A stretch of 64,000 nt of DNA from Neobacillus terrae (GCF_011393025.1 NZ_JAAOEO010000008.1:1-64000); one strand, 5' to 3'; shown: positions 1-9,400, numbered from the stretch's first letter. A program made the numbers and translations. The notes: a model not told the origin generated them from the letters alone.

Positions 1-246
1 TTTTGATTCCCTGTTCTACAAAATTGAAGATGCTTTCTACAAATTGAATTCCAATCAACAATTGTGCTGGCCTATTCTACAAAATAAAGGAACCGTTCTA
101 CATTTTCAATTCTCCGTTCTACAAAATTGAAGATGCTTTCTACAAATGTAACTCCTATCTACAATTGTGCTGGCCTATTCTACAATATTAAGGAACCGTT
201 CTACATTTTCTATTCTCCGTTCTACAAAATTGAAGGAGACTTCCAC
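1..246. repeat. TCTAC-type 21-nt periodic array, left copy (cut by window edge)
   Basis: TCTAC (or TCAAC/TCCAC) starts at 15, 36, 55, 76, 97, 118, 139, 158, 179, 200, 221 and 242. All spacings are 21 nt except two of 19 nt. The units form a higher-order tandem repeat of 103 bp (15-117 and 118-220). Short open frames through it would give FY-containing heptads, but no convincing ribosome site precedes one. I treat it as an intergenic DNA repeat, not a gene. A second array of the same type is at 49446-49620. Confidence 0.85.
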
Positions 247-264
247 AAAAATCTTCTCCAATTG

Positions 265-294
265 AAAAGGGCCAGCCCCACGGCTGGCCCCTCC
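265..294 (-). terminator. Terminator of the fumarase gene
   Basis: On the minus strand GGGGCCAGCC pairs with GGGCTGGCCC and is followed by TTTT, six bases after the fumarase stop codon. Confidence 0.85.
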
Positions 295-300
295 AAATTA

Positions 301-1848
301 TTATTTAAATACTGGTTCTTTGAATTGAGCTAGTTTTTCGAGTGAGTTCTTGTCTACGTCAGCATGAAGGCTGTTTCCATGAGAGTCCATGGTAACAACT
401 GCTGTGAAACCTTCTACGCGTAAGTGCCACATGGCTTCTGGGATACCAAATTGCATAAGGTCGACACCTTCAACTGATTTGATGCAGTCTGCATAATATT
501 GAGCAGCGCCGCCGATAGCGTTTAAGTAAACTCCGCCATGCTCCTCAAGAGCAGCCAAAGTTTTTGGTCCCATACCGCCTTTACCCATAACAACACGAAT
601 GCCGAATTTCTTCATAATGTCGCCCTGGTAAGGCTCCTCGCGAATACTTGTTGTTGGTCCAGCTGCTTTCACATGCCATTGACCTTCTTCATCCTTAAGC
701 ATAACCGGTCCGCAGTGATAGATAACCTGACCGTTTAAATCTACCGGAGCATCGTGATCGGATAAATATTTATGGATTGCGTCGCGTCCAGTGTACATCA
801 TTCCATTAATCTGGACAACGTCGCCAACTTTTAATGAACGTACCTGCTCTTCAGTAATTGGTGCTTGGAGCTGGATGACACCTTCACCTGATGATGCAGC
901 AGCTGTTTCTTTTTCTGCTTCTGTTTGAGCGAAATCAATGTTTTCTCCTTCAGTGTACATCCAATCCAAAATTTCTCCGGATTCCGGATTTAGGCTTACG
1001 CCGAGACGGCGGAACGCCCAGCAGTTATACGCAACAGATACAAAGAAGCTGGCAGGAATACGGTTCATGACCCCAACCTTACATCCAAGAAGAGTGGTTT
1101 CGCCGCCAAAACCCATTGTACCGATTCCAAGTTCATTTGCATTATCCATAATATACTCTTCGAGTTTACGAAGTTCTTCATTTTGATTAACATCTTCCAC
1201 AGAACGGAAAAGCTGTTCCTTTGCTAAATCGTATCCACTTGAACGGTCGCCGCCGATACCAACTCCGATAAATCCAGCGCTGCAACCCTGTCCTTGAGCT
1301 TGGTAAACAGAGTGCAGGATACATTTACGGATGCCGTCCAAATCACGTCCTGCACGACCAAGACCATCTAACTCGCATGGAAGGCTGTACTGAATATTTT
1401 TATTTTCACAGCCGCCGCCCTTTAAAATAAGTCGTGCGTCAATATAATCATTTTCCCATTGTTCAAATTTAATGACAGGTGTTCCTCCGCCAAGATTGTC
1501 GCCACTGTTTTCGCCAGTCAGAGAATCAACTGAGTTTGGGCGAAGCTTCCCATCCTTAGTTGCCTGAGTAATTGCAGCATAGATTGCTTTTTTCATAACA
1601 ATTTGGTTAGCTCCAACGGGGGTTTTAATTTTAAAAGTAGGAAGACCTGTATCCTGGCAAATTGGAGATACCTGATCGTCCGCCATTTTAATATTATTAG
1701 TAATTGTCGCAAGGCTCATTGCTGCACGTGTTCCTGCACTTTCTCTTGCTTTTGCCGCCTGGATTGCACGGCGGACATCCTTAGGAAGCCTTGTGGAAGT
1801 TTCAACGATAAGCTGATACATGCTTTCCTGGAATTTTTCTAAATTCAT
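301..1848 (-). CDS. Class I (iron-sulfur) fumarate hydratase
   Basis: The 515-residue protein interconverts fumarate and malate in the citric acid cycle, in the cytosol. It is the oxygen-sensitive Fe-S class I type, with the alpha-like part (about 1-290) fused to the beta-like part (about 330-515). Visible motifs are CQDTG (Cys64), KGGGCENK (Cys147), QGCSAGF (Cys189) and LLGCKVG (Cys256). Three of these cysteines should hold the 4Fe-4S cluster; I favour 64, 189 and 256, but this is inference. The C-terminal part has GPTTS, MGKGGMG and the HGNSLH tail. The start is supported by GAGAGGGG eight bases upstream. It stands alone with its own terminator. B. subtilis itself relies on a class II fumarase, so this is an alternative or additional enzyme. 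Family call is firm. Confidence 0.93.
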   Translation of the reverse strand: MNLEKFQESMYQLIVETSTRLPKDVRRAIQAAKARESAGTRAAMSLATITNNIKMADDQVSPICQDTGLPTFKIKTPVGANQIVMKKAIYAAITQATKDGKLRPNSVDSLTGENSGDNLGGGTPVIKFEQWENDYIDARLILKGGGCENKNIQYSLPCELDGLGRAGRDLDGIRKCILHSVYQAQGQGCSAGFIGVGIGGDRSSGYDLAKEQLFRSVEDVNQNEELRKLEEYIMDNANELGIGTMGFGGETTLLGCKVGVMNRIPASFFVSVAYNCWAFRRLGVSLNPESGEILDWMYTEGENIDFAQTEAEKETAAASSGEGVIQLQAPITEEQVRSLKVGDVVQINGMMYTGRDAIHKYLSDHDAPVDLNGQVIYHCGPVMLKDEEGQWHVKAAGPTTSIREEPYQGDIMKKFGIRVVMGKGGMGPKTLAALEEHGGVYLNAIGGAAQYYADCIKSVEGVDLMQFGIPEAMWHLRVEGFTAVVTMDSHGNSLHADVDKNSLEKLAQFKEPVFK

Positions 1849-2042
1849 TCTTTTTACCCCTCTCCCGAATCCCTTTGTATAAGAAGTCTATTAGAATATT
1901 TGCAATTATTTTTAACGGTTACTATTATACTCCTATCAAGGTAGGAATTAAAGACCAAGCTTGCAAACGATTACAGATCATTCTGCATTAGCGGACTATT
2001 TCCGGGGAAATTTGACAGGGAATTTCCCCATTAGAGGAACTT
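1849..2042. other. Upstream region of the fumarase gene with a hairpin
   Basis: No gene is visible here. The stretch should hold the fumarase promoter. An imperfect inverted repeat, GGGGAAATT-n7-GAATTTCCCC, lies at about 1999-2024; its role is unknown. Confidence 0.4.
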
Positions 2043-2120
2043 AGCATTCGTCAAGGCTTTTTGCGGATGCCCTAGTTTCTCTTATGCGTTCAGAATTTAT
2101 GGATATTAATTCTGATTAGC
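2043..2120. repeat. Two-hairpin dispersed element, copy 1
   Basis: About 80 bp nearly the same as 16778-16859. It has two potential hairpins: GCATTCG...GCGGATGC, and AGAATTTA-n6-TAATTCT. Both copies begin directly beyond the terminator of a minus-strand gene. Confidence 0.75.
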
Positions 2121-2121
2121 T

Positions 2122-2152
2122 AAAAAAAACACGCCCGTTTATGGGCGTGCTC
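2122..2152 (-). terminator. Terminator of the SE1561-type gene
   Basis: On the minus strand GCACGCCC-ataaac-GGGCGTG is followed by a run of T, just after the stop at 2159. Confidence 0.85.
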
Positions 2153-2158
2153 TCCTAA

Positions 2159-2344
2159 TTATAAATCCCGATGATTAAATTCCTTTATTTTAGTTTCCAT
2201 TTCATCCACAATACCAATTAATCTGTCGATATCATCAAGCTCTGTGTCTTCAGGTTCAATAGCATCCAGAACATCCAGGAACATATTAAGTCTTTGTTTA
2301 AGGAAGTCCACCTGTTTATTTTTATCGTTAAGTTGGCTGCCCAA
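2159..2344 (-). CDS. SE1561 family small protein
   Basis: A 61-residue, acidic, probably all-helical cytosolic protein with a central MFLDVLDAIEPED segment and a second helix DIDRLIGIVDEME. This pattern fits the SE1561 family of small Firmicutes proteins, whose function is not known. The start is TTG at 2344, six bases after AAAGGAGAG. It lies 99 bp downstream of the GGT-like gene on the same strand, so co-transcription is possible, and it has its own terminator. Family name is moderately sure; no function can be given. Confidence 0.7.
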   Translation of the reverse strand: MGSQLNDKNKQVDFLKQRLNMFLDVLDAIEPEDTELDDIDRLIGIVDEMETKIKEFNHRDL

Positions 2345-2443
2345 GCTAATCTCTCCTTTTAAACGAATACTTTCTACATCCTAAATGAATATGGCAAAAT
2401 CCGCAATGGTTTCAGCTTTATTTTTAAAAGTATACCCCAAAAA

Positions 2444-4123
2444 CTACTCATCAAGTCCAAGTGCTGTTCCTTCCCGGCTGGAATCAGCGGCACCATACAA
2501 ACCTTCTGGACTTATTTGGATTGCCTGTACATTTCCTATGACGTGGGGCTTCTCACCAAATTCATAGCCCATTGATTCAAGCTCTCCTTTTGCAGTCATG
2601 TCCATTCCCGCTTCCCATGAAATAAGTGGCCCTGGAGTTGCAAAAATTCTCGGTTCTTCAATTGCCTCCTTCAGGTCCATTTTAAAATCAATTACATTAA
2701 TAATTGTTTCAAACACAGAAGCGATTATTGTCGGGCCTCCAGGGGACCCAAGTGTAAGGACTGGTTTCCCGTCCTTAAATAGAATTGTAGGAGTTTTGCA
2801 GCTGACTGGCCGTTTACCTGGGCCCGGTTCATTTACACCGCCAGGAATCGGATCAAAATCTGTTAATTCATTATTTAAAAATACTCCATAGCCTGGCACC
2901 ATGATGCCTGAGCCAAATGGGTGTTCAACGGTAGAGGTGCAGGCAGCGATATTGCCCCATTGATCAACAACAGTAAAGTGAGTCGTTTCGCTTTTCTCCA
3001 TGTCATCGGGCTGCCGAACAACCTTAAAAGGCTCTTTTCCTTCATGCTTCCATGGATTCCCGAAATCAACAAGGTTATTCCTGCTTTCAAAATTAATCAG
3101 TTTTCTTCGTTCATTAATGTACTCATCTCTTAAAAGGCCATCGACTGGAATATCATTAAAACGCGGGTCTGCTAAAAAAGCTATCTTGTCGCTAAAAGCA
3201 ATCCGCATCGCCTCAGTAAATAAATAATACTTTTCCCATGAACGCGGACCGTATTTCTCTAGATTGAAGTCTTCCAGAAGTTTTAAAATATATAAAAGGC
3301 TTGTCCCTCCTGCTGTTGGCGGAGCGGATGATGCAATTTTATAACCCTTGTATTCTCCCCACACTGGTTCATCATGGGTAATTTGATAATTTTTTAAATC
3401 CTCCATTGTCATGAAGCCGCCTAAGTCCTTTAATGTTTTTATAATGGCTTCCGCAATTTCACCTTCGTAAAAGGCTGAAATTCCCTCCTTTTGCAGGATT
3501 CTAAAGGTTTTCGCAAGCTGCTCCTTTATTAGAGTATCCCCTTCCTTATAACCTTTTCCTTCAGGGAAAAACAATTCTCTTCCATGGGGACCTAGCCTGT
3601 ATTCAAATAATTCGAGAGCGTCCATAAGAACCCAATTCATCGGTACTCCTTTTTCAGCCGCAGCAGCTGCTGGTTCGATCATTTCAGCGAGGCTTCTTGT
3701 CCCATATTCATTTAAGGCTGCATCCATTGCTTTTAAAATCCCGGGTATCCCTACTGCAGTTGCGTGGGTAGAACGCTTTTTAAAAGGGATTACTTCCCCT
3801 TTATCATCTAAAAACATTTTTGAATGTGCGGCTTTAGGCGCCTCTGAATGGCCGTCAAATATCTTGGTTGTTTTTGATTGACTGTCATACACCATTAGAA
3901 ACCCGCTTCCCCCTATGCCGGTCATCATCGGTTCTACAACATTTAAGGCAAACTGTATGGCAACGGCGGCATCAATAGCGTTGCCTCCCTCCTTTAAAAC
4001 GTTATGGCCAATTTCAGTTGCAAGTGGGTGGGCTGTAGCCACCATTCCCTTTTTTCCTATTGCTGTTTCTCTTTCCATATCACATTTATTTGAACGGGTT
4101 TTGTCTAATTTTTTATTATTCAT
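2444..4123 (-). CDS. ggt: Gamma-glutamyltransferase family protein, no signal peptide
   Basis: 559 residues of the Ntn-hydrolase gamma-glutamyltransferase family, which cleaves gamma-glutamyl bonds such as that of glutathione after self-processing at a threonine. The processing site is the first Thr of TTHFTVVD (Thr380). Further hallmarks are GNAIDAAVAIQFALNV near the N-terminus, NNELTDFD, and the PGGPTI loop near the C-terminus. There is no N-terminal hydrophobic segment, so it should be cytosolic, as in the YwrD-like branch rather than secreted Ggt. The start at 4123 has AAAGGAGG seven bases upstream; the first ~15 residues are lysine-rich and lie outside the family core. Family is certain; the physiological substrate is open. 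Confidence 0.9.
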   Translation of the reverse strand: MNNKKLDKTRSNKCDMERETAIGKKGMVATAHPLATEIGHNVLKEGGNAIDAAVAIQFALNVVEPMMTGIGGSGFLMVYDSQSKTTKIFDGHSEAPKAAHSKMFLDDKGEVIPFKKRSTHATAVGIPGILKAMDAALNEYGTRSLAEMIEPAAAAAEKGVPMNWVLMDALELFEYRLGPHGRELFFPEGKGYKEGDTLIKEQLAKTFRILQKEGISAFYEGEIAEAIIKTLKDLGGFMTMEDLKNYQITHDEPVWGEYKGYKIASSAPPTAGGTSLLYILKLLEDFNLEKYGPRSWEKYYLFTEAMRIAFSDKIAFLADPRFNDIPVDGLLRDEYINERRKLINFESRNNLVDFGNPWKHEGKEPFKVVRQPDDMEKSETTHFTVVDQWGNIAACTSTVEHPFGSGIMVPGYGVFLNNELTDFDPIPGGVNEPGPGKRPVSCKTPTILFKDGKPVLTLGSPGGPTIIASVFETIINVIDFKMDLKEAIEEPRIFATPGPLISWEAGMDMTAKGELESMGYEFGEKPHVIGNVQAIQISPEGLYGAADSSREGTALGLDE

Positions 4124-4211
4124 CTCATTACCTCCTTTGGCTAACTGCTTCTATATAAGCCTTTTCCCTTTTCTGCTTGCTAGTTAAACAAGAGTTTATT
4201 CCCAGAAAAAA

Positions 4212-4250
4212 ACGAACAAAAAAAGCCAGCCCCGAAGGACCAGCTTTTCT
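4212..4250 (-). terminator. Terminator of the YtxH-like gene
   Basis: On the minus strand AAGCTGGTCC-ttc-GGGGCTGGCTT is followed by seven T. Confidence 0.85.
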
Positions 4251-4262
4251 TTTATTCATTTA

Positions 4263-5051
4263 TTACAATTTATCGTGGTTAGGAGTTTCCTGACCGCCTA
4301 GAGTGTGCTTGCCTTTGCTGTTGTTTTTTCCAAGGCCGCCTGATTTGTCCTTGCTGGAGAATTTTCCAGAAGAATCAGAGTCAGACTCAAGTGATGATGT
4401 GGCATCGCCACTTGTTGCCATTGTAGAATTTACTGAATTCCCTAATCCATATGAGGTACTATCTGAGCTTGAGTCAGATAATGTACCTGAGGTCAGGTCC
4501 TCAGTACCTAAGCCAGCTTCCAGAGTTAAACTATCTGGACCTGAAGACATTTCAATTGTTCCAGTTCCCATATCTGACGAGCTATAGGATGAAGAGCTGG
4601 AAGTTGATGATCCGCCTGTAGGAACAACTGCCTTTAACTCACTGCCAGCATCAGCAACCTTGGAACCGATTTGTTTAAGGTCTCCTGTAACGTCTTTAGC
4701 AGTACTCATAGCAGAATTGGTAATTTCTTTTACATCACCCATTTTGCCAAAGATATCATTATTCAGGCGCTCGTATAAGCTTTGTGCGTCAGTAATCGCA
4801 TCCTTTAGAATATTGGATGCTTCCTTAAATTGAGAAATCATCTGTTCTTTCACTTCGCCAGGATTTTCTTTTACTTCGTTGAGTAAATTCTTCGAAGTCG
4901 ATTTTAATCCCAATGCTGTTTCTTTTACCGTGCTGCGAGTAGAGGAATCAAGAAGGGAAATAACGCCCCCGACTAACCCGCCAATTACAACACCTTTTAA
5001 AAGCTTGCTATTCTTTTCACTTTCATTACTGCTACTGTATGTCTGGTTCAT
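4263..5051 (-). CDS. YtxH-like, serine-rich envelope-associated protein
   Basis: 262 residues. The N-terminus has a glycine-rich hydrophobic segment (KGVVIGGLVGGVISLLDSST, about 19-38) typical of YtxH-like proteins. A helical, charge-rich region follows (about 40-135), then a long Ser/Thr/Gly-rich low-complexity tail (about 145-240). I chose ATG 5051 because GAGGAGG lies just upstream and the family motif begins there; the open frame extends 34 codons further without a ribosome site. YtxH-like proteins are often general-stress or envelope proteins of unknown mechanism. The protein at 13006-13434 is a paralogue sharing the GG...LLKKETRQSV pattern. It has its own terminator. Confidence 0.75.
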   Translation of the reverse strand: MNQTYSSSNESEKNSKLLKGVVIGGLVGGVISLLDSSTRSTVKETALGLKSTSKNLLNEVKENPGEVKEQMISQFKEASNILKDAITDAQSLYERLNNDIFGKMGDVKEITNSAMSTAKDVTGDLKQIGSKVADAGSELKAVVPTGGSSTSSSSSYSSSDMGTGTIEMSSGPDSLTLEAGLGTEDLTSGTLSDSSSDSTSYGLGNSVNSTMATSGDATSSLESDSDSSGKFSSKDKSGGLGKNNSKGKHTLGGQETPNHDKL

Positions 5052-5177
5052 CGTAAATCCTCCTCTATTTGAAATATATTTGTTAGGCTTGGTCTTCTTT
5101 TCCCGTTTCATAGGGAAGGTAAACACGAGACACCCCCTTTTATACAAAATCAATAAGTGTTTAACTTTTAAGTAAAT

Positions 5178-5206
5178 AAAAAACCCCGGAAAATTCTCCG
5201 GGAGCT
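5178..5206 (-). terminator. Terminator of yfkD
   Basis: On the minus strand CTCCCGG-agaatttt-CCGGGG is followed by TTTTTTAT. Confidence 0.8.
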
Positions 5207-5221
5207 CTAGCCTTACTCATA

Positions 5222-6043
5222 TTATCTTGGTCTATCTGTGGCCGTAAAACTAAAGGATACATGATCCTGGATAGGAATCCATGCACCGATTCCCTGCGAT
5301 GTTACGTTTTTAATGACTAGGAACTTTTTATAACCTTTTAGCATTATATAAACTTCACCATATGTGACTTTTCCTTTTTCATTTACTGCAGGTGCATATG
5401 CATATAAATATCCAAGTCTTTTGGCTGGAATATTATATACTTGGTCTTTCTTTGTTCCTGCCCCGATAACAGTCTCGAAAGATAGCGGAAGTCTTGTTTT
5501 CTCCGCTGCCTTCAACATCATCATTTTTTTAACTTCTTCAGCATTCGGTATTTTGGCTGTTAAACCTCCATTAACGACCTTTTGCGACTCCTGTACATAA
5601 TGAATCTTATAAGGTGTTTCAGTACCCCGATTATCAAAGTAGTTTGTATTTATTTTTTGATACTCCCAATTTGGAGCAGTTTCAGACGACTGATAATTAA
5701 GGGGCCACTGTCCCAAATAAATGATAGCACGGTACCCTAATGCAAAGGGAGTGCTGTTGATTGATGATTCATTTAGCATCCTGATTAAATCCGGATTTTC
5801 AATTTTAATCCTTGAGGAATCGATAAGCTTTTTGGTAAGTTCACTCGGCTGCAATAAAGGGATATCCTGAGTAGGATTGGGATAGGTATTGTCCTTAGTT
5901 ATACTTAATACGGAACCAGGGACCTGATACTTGGATGGTTCTGCTTTTATAGTGCTGCTCCCCTGCCCCTTTTCAGCATACACAGGCGTTATGGATGAAA
6001 GCATAAAAAACAGTGCCAAGAGTATTAATTTCTTGTTTCTCAC
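5222..6043 (-). CDS. yfkD: YfkD-like secreted protein
   Basis: 273 residues with a clear signal peptide (RNKK, a hydrophobic run, then a likely cut after VYA at about 23). The body contains NTYPNPTQDIPLLQPSEL, INSTPFALGYRA, LGQWPLNY and TYGEVYIMLKG, and it ends QDHVSFSF...DRPR, as in B. subtilis YfkD (about 264 residues), whose role is unknown. The gene sits beside the yfkE-type exchanger, as in B. subtilis. The family call rests on remembered similarity along the whole length plus synteny. It is probably exported and soluble or cell-wall associated. Confidence 0.85.
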   Translation of the reverse strand: MRNKKLILLALFFMLSSITPVYAEKGQGSSTIKAEPSKYQVPGSVLSITKDNTYPNPTQDIPLLQPSELTKKLIDSSRIKIENPDLIRMLNESSINSTPFALGYRAIIYLGQWPLNYQSSETAPNWEYQKINTNYFDNRGTETPYKIHYVQESQKVVNGGLTAKIPNAEEVKKMMMLKAAEKTRLPLSFETVIGAGTKKDQVYNIPAKRLGYLYAYAPAVNEKGKVTYGEVYIMLKGYKKFLVIKNVTSQGIGAWIPIQDHVSFSFTATDRPR

Positions 6044-6491
6044 CTTAACAAAACTCCTTTCTCACCTGTTTGCATACAAATAATGTCTGCCTTTAGTGTT
6101 TTCGGAGATTCAATTTATTATCCATTTAAATTACTTTTCAAAGGAATTTTTAATATTACCATTATTAATATAAACGTAATCAAAATGTAAAAGTCAGAAC
6201 ATTTACAAAACTAATTTTATATATTATACTTTCCTTAACCTTTCAAAAAGGAGGGCAGTGATCAATTCGCTACCTATTTTAATAAGGAGGTTGGGATCTC
6301 GGTCTTTTATGAAAAGTCAACATTGTGTTTATTTATCTAAAAAAACATAAAGGTTGGTGATCGTTCCGAGAATATAAGAGCAAGCGATTGATTTTTAACC
6401 CTTATCGGATAAAAAAAATATACTTATGGTTAAACATTAAAATAAACGAACAAAAGCCTCTGTGCCATTTCGGCGCAGAGGCTTTTCCTTT
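6044..6491. other. Gap between yfkD and cax, with cax terminator
   Basis: 448 bp. The right end (about 6452-6484) holds the cax terminator: on the minus strand GCCTCTGCGCC-gaaat-GGCACAGAGGC, then TTTTG. The rest should contain the yfkD promoter. A possible 30-codon frame starts at a GTG (6260) after GGAGGG, but the spacing is too short to support it. I see no known RNA element. Confidence 0.5.
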
Positions 6492-7550
6492 TTATAAGAG
6501 ATAAAATCCGATTCCCATAATAACATAAGCAGCTATTAGTGTCAGTCCTTCAAACCAATTGGACTCCCCATCGTTCGAAATAACAACCATCAGCAGCACG
6601 GATGAAGCCATGGCAACTAATTCCGCCCAGCTGAATATTAATGACATAGAATTATTAAAAAGCAAGGAAACCAGTACTAGGACAGGTGCTACAAACATTG
6701 CCACCTGTAGGGTGGAACCTATTGCAATTTCAACTGCTACGTCCATTTTATTTTTAAAAGCCATTAAAACAGCTGAAGCATGTTCGGCTGCATTTCCAAC
6801 GATGGCTACAATGATAACCCCGATAAACAACTCGGTCCAGCCAAAAGAATGTGCCACTGTTTCAAAGGTATGGACAAGATTTTCGGAAATATAAGCAACA
6901 GCAACTGTAGCAAGAGCTAATACACCGATAGCTTTACCTTTGCTCCATTCCGGTTCTTCCTCGTCATGGCCTTCAGTTTCTCTTTCATGCTGGTAAACGC
7001 CCCGATGTGTTACAAGCTTGAAAAAGAGCATTGCCAGGTATAGTGCAATTAAGATAATCGAAACTCCAACACTAAGTGTCAATGTTTCATGTTTTTCCAT
7101 ACGCATCGAAAATACTTCCGGGATAACGAAAGCTATTAATACTGCAAACATTAGAAGACCTGAATTATGCCGTGCATCATAGACGTTGAATTCCTGGCGT
7201 TTAAACTTTAGCCCACCTACAAAAAACGATAATCCCGCTACAAGAAGCAAATTACCTAGTACAGAACCAGTAATTGAGGCCAGCACTACTCCAACCATCC
7301 CGGCTTTTAAAGCAAACATTGATATGATTAACTCTACGGCATTTCCGAACGTGGCATTTAAAAGTCCGCCTATTCTTGGACCAGCTACTATTGCCAAACT
7401 TTCGGTTGCTCTGCCCATAAAGCTGGACAATGAAACTATTGTTAGGCAATAAATAATAAACATTAAAATACTTGGCCAGTGCATTAGCGATCCTATTACA
7501 GATACCGGTACACCGATAAATGTCAGGATCATAAATATTTTATTTGTCAT
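6492..7550 (-). CDS. cax: Calcium/proton exchanger (CAX family, YfkE/ChaA type)
   Basis: 352 residues, about 11 membrane helices; it exports Ca2+ in exchange for protons across the cytoplasmic membrane. The two inverted halves each carry the CAX alpha motif: FGNAVELI (Glu73) and VGNAAEHA (Glu256), the ion-binding acidic residues. An acidic cytosolic loop (HDEEEPEW, about 195-202) separates the halves. The length and the HWPSILMF / FNVYDARHNSGLL stretches match B. subtilis ChaA (YfkE). AGAGGAT precedes the ATG at 7550. Single gene with its own terminator. Family call is firm. Confidence 0.93.
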   Translation of the reverse strand: MTNKIFMILTFIGVPVSVIGSLMHWPSILMFIIYCLTIVSLSSFMGRATESLAIVAGPRIGGLLNATFGNAVELIISMFALKAGMVGVVLASITGSVLGNLLLVAGLSFFVGGLKFKRQEFNVYDARHNSGLLMFAVLIAFVIPEVFSMRMEKHETLTLSVGVSIILIALYLAMLFFKLVTHRGVYQHERETEGHDEEEPEWSKGKAIGVLALATVAVAYISENLVHTFETVAHSFGWTELFIGVIIVAIVGNAAEHASAVLMAFKNKMDVAVEIAIGSTLQVAMFVAPVLVLVSLLFNNSMSLIFSWAELVAMASSVLLMVVISNDGESNWFEGLTLIAAYVIMGIGFYLL

Positions 7551-7637
7551 GGCGTTATCCTCTCTTTCTTAGTTCTCACTTCCTTTATAACCTTTCAATC
7601 CTAATAAATAACCAATTATGATATTCTTCCCCTAATA

Positions 7638-8021
7638 TCATTCGATAATTTCGAAGGTTTCTTCAACAACAATACTGCCTATTACTGATTGAACCATGGA
7701 GCAGTTTTTCTTAGTCAGCTCCATTGCTTTTTCAATTTTGCTTACATTCAATTCTTTTCCTTTAATACGGAAATGCAAAGAGATTTTTTCAATTCTGTCT
7801 GCTTTATCCTTATTTCTTTCTGCTTCGCCTGTAATATGTATATCTTCAAATTCAATTCGCATTTTTTCGAGAATCTTTCTTAAAACCCCACCGCTGCAAA
7901 CAGCAACTGATGAAACCATTAGTTGATAGGGACGAAAGCCATATTCTTCATTTCCTGAGACATCAAGTCTTCCATAGGGAAATTCGGAATAAAAACCTCC
8001 CTCTTTCATTTTAAACTCCAT
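7638..8021 (-). CDS. OsmC/YhfA-like thiol peroxidase-fold protein
   Basis: 127 residues of the OsmC-like fold. The two conserved cysteines are Cys42 (SSVAVCSGG) and Cys107 (KKNCSMVQS), the pair that reduces organic hydroperoxides in OsmC/Ohr. The FRPYQLMVSSVAVCSGG stretch is the typical OsmC helix. The protein is cytosolic. GAGGTGAG ends just before ATG 8021. It is monocistronic by spacing (87 bp from cax). Which OsmC subfamily it belongs to, and its substrate, are not clear. Confidence 0.85.
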   Translation of the reverse strand: MEFKMKEGGFYSEFPYGRLDVSGNEEYGFRPYQLMVSSVAVCSGGVLRKILEKMRIEFEDIHITGEAERNKDKADRIEKISLHFRIKGKELNVSKIEKAMELTKKNCSMVQSVIGSIVVEETFEIIE

Positions 8022-8227
8022 TTTCTCACCTCATTTTAATGTTTATCCTGAATAGGAGAATACACTATTTCCTTAAACTTTCAAAACAATAAGGTCAATT
8101 TTCCCTATTTCTATTTTCTTCTTATGGTAATTTTAATTTTGATGCACCTAACTTGCCTATTTTCCAGCGAATTGTTGTATTATAAAAATTAGTTAAAATT
8201 TTTAATAAAAGGTCAAGGACTGTTTAA

Positions 8228-9400
8228 ATGAATTTGAATCGATTTCGTTTTTGGATATTAGTCATCATTGTCTCGATTTCTGGTTTTACTCAAGGCATGC
8301 TGCTTCCGCTAATAGCGGTTATTTTTGAGCATAAGGGAGTCTCCTCGTCCCTTAATGGTTTTAATGCAACCTCCTTATATATTGGGATTCTTCTTATTTC
8401 ACCATTTATGGAAATTCCATTGCGTAAATATGGCTACAAGCCTGTTATCGCATTTGGCGGCGGAACCGTTATCGTCAGCCTGTTGCTTTTCCCTTTATGG
8501 CAATCCTTTTGGTTTTGGTTTATCCTTCGCCTATTTATCGGGATTGGGGACCACGCTCTCCACTTTGCCACTCAAACTTGGATAACTTCATCTTCTGATG
8601 AACAAAAACGCGGGCGAAGTATTGCACTGTATGGTCTATTTTTTAGTATTGGTTTTGCAGCGGGGCCACTAATGACACCATTGGTTGACATTAATCCTTC
8701 CCTTCCATTTATAGTGTCAGCAGCCCTTTGCCTTGCAGCATGGATTTTTATTTTCACCGTACGTAATGAACTTCCTATTGAAGCTGTCGGGGTAAACTCG
8801 TTTATTGAAACCATGAAGCGTTTTTCGACCGCATGGAAGTACGCCTGGCTGGCTTTCCTTCCTCCTTTTGTTTATGGTTTTTTGGAATCCTCCCTTAATG
8901 GAAGCTTCCCGGTATATGCTTTAAGAAAAGGACTTGATGTTTCGAATGTATCCGCTATATTAACTTCCTTTTCTATTGGAACCCTGATTACCCAGCTTCC
9001 TCTCGGTATGCTGAGCGATAAATATGGCAAGAGAAATGTATTAATCGTTGTTCTATTTGCCGGTTTCCTGACATTTACAGGGGCAAGCTTTGTTGAAACA
9101 TCCTTCATAGGTCTGTTTATTGCCATTTTGGCAGCAGGAATGATGGTTGGATCTACTTTTTCATTAGGAATCGGGTACATGACAGATTTAACTCCCAGAA
9201 ATCTCTTGCCAACCGGCAACCTCATGTGCGGTATCTTTTTTAGCTTTGGAAGTCTGAGCGGTCCAATTATTGGTGGTTTTATTATTCAATGGTTCGAGAA
9301 TATAAGCTTTTTTATGGTTATTAGTACACTTCTATTTGCCATTGCCCTTATCCTACTCACTTTTGGAAATCGACGGACAGAGGTTAGTAACATACATTAA
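8228..9400 (+). CDS. yfkF: MFS transporter, YfkF type
   Basis: 390 residues with 12 predicted membrane helices and major-facilitator loops: the conserved stretch between helices 2 and 3 (EIPLRKYGYK) and its repeat in the second half (GMLSDKYGKRN). It lies next to cax, as yfkF does next to yfkE in B. subtilis, which supports the yfkF assignment; a substrate cannot be read from the sequence. AAGG-type ribosome sites are weak upstream of ATG 8228. It runs opposite to its left neighbours. A hairpin at 9529-9550 followed by T-rich sequence probably ends the transcript. Confidence 0.8.
   Translation: MNLNRFRFWILVIIVSISGFTQGMLLPLIAVIFEHKGVSSSLNGFNATSLYIGILLISPFMEIPLRKYGYKPVIAFGGGTVIVSLLLFPLWQSFWFWFILRLFIGIGDHALHFATQTWITSSSDEQKRGRSIALYGLFFSIGFAAGPLMTPLVDINPSLPFIVSAALCLAAWIFIFTVRNELPIEAVGVNSFIETMKRFSTAWKYAWLAFLPPFVYGFLESSLNGSFPVYALRKGLDVSNVSAILTSFSIGTLITQLPLGMLSDKYGKRNVLIVVLFAGFLTFTGASFVETSFIGLFIAILAAGMMVGSTFSLGIGYMTDLTPRNLLPTGNLMCGIFFSFGSLSGPIIGGFIIQWFENISFFMVISTLLFAIALILLTFGNRRTEVSNIH

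Noticed and set aside
127..333. 68-residue gene over the left TCTAC array
   Set aside because: No ribosome site. It runs into the fumarase terminator and end, and the frame follows from the 21-nt period of the repeat.
6260..6352. Short leader peptide between yfkD and cax
   Set aside because: The GTG is too close to the GGAGGG site and no conserved feature is visible.
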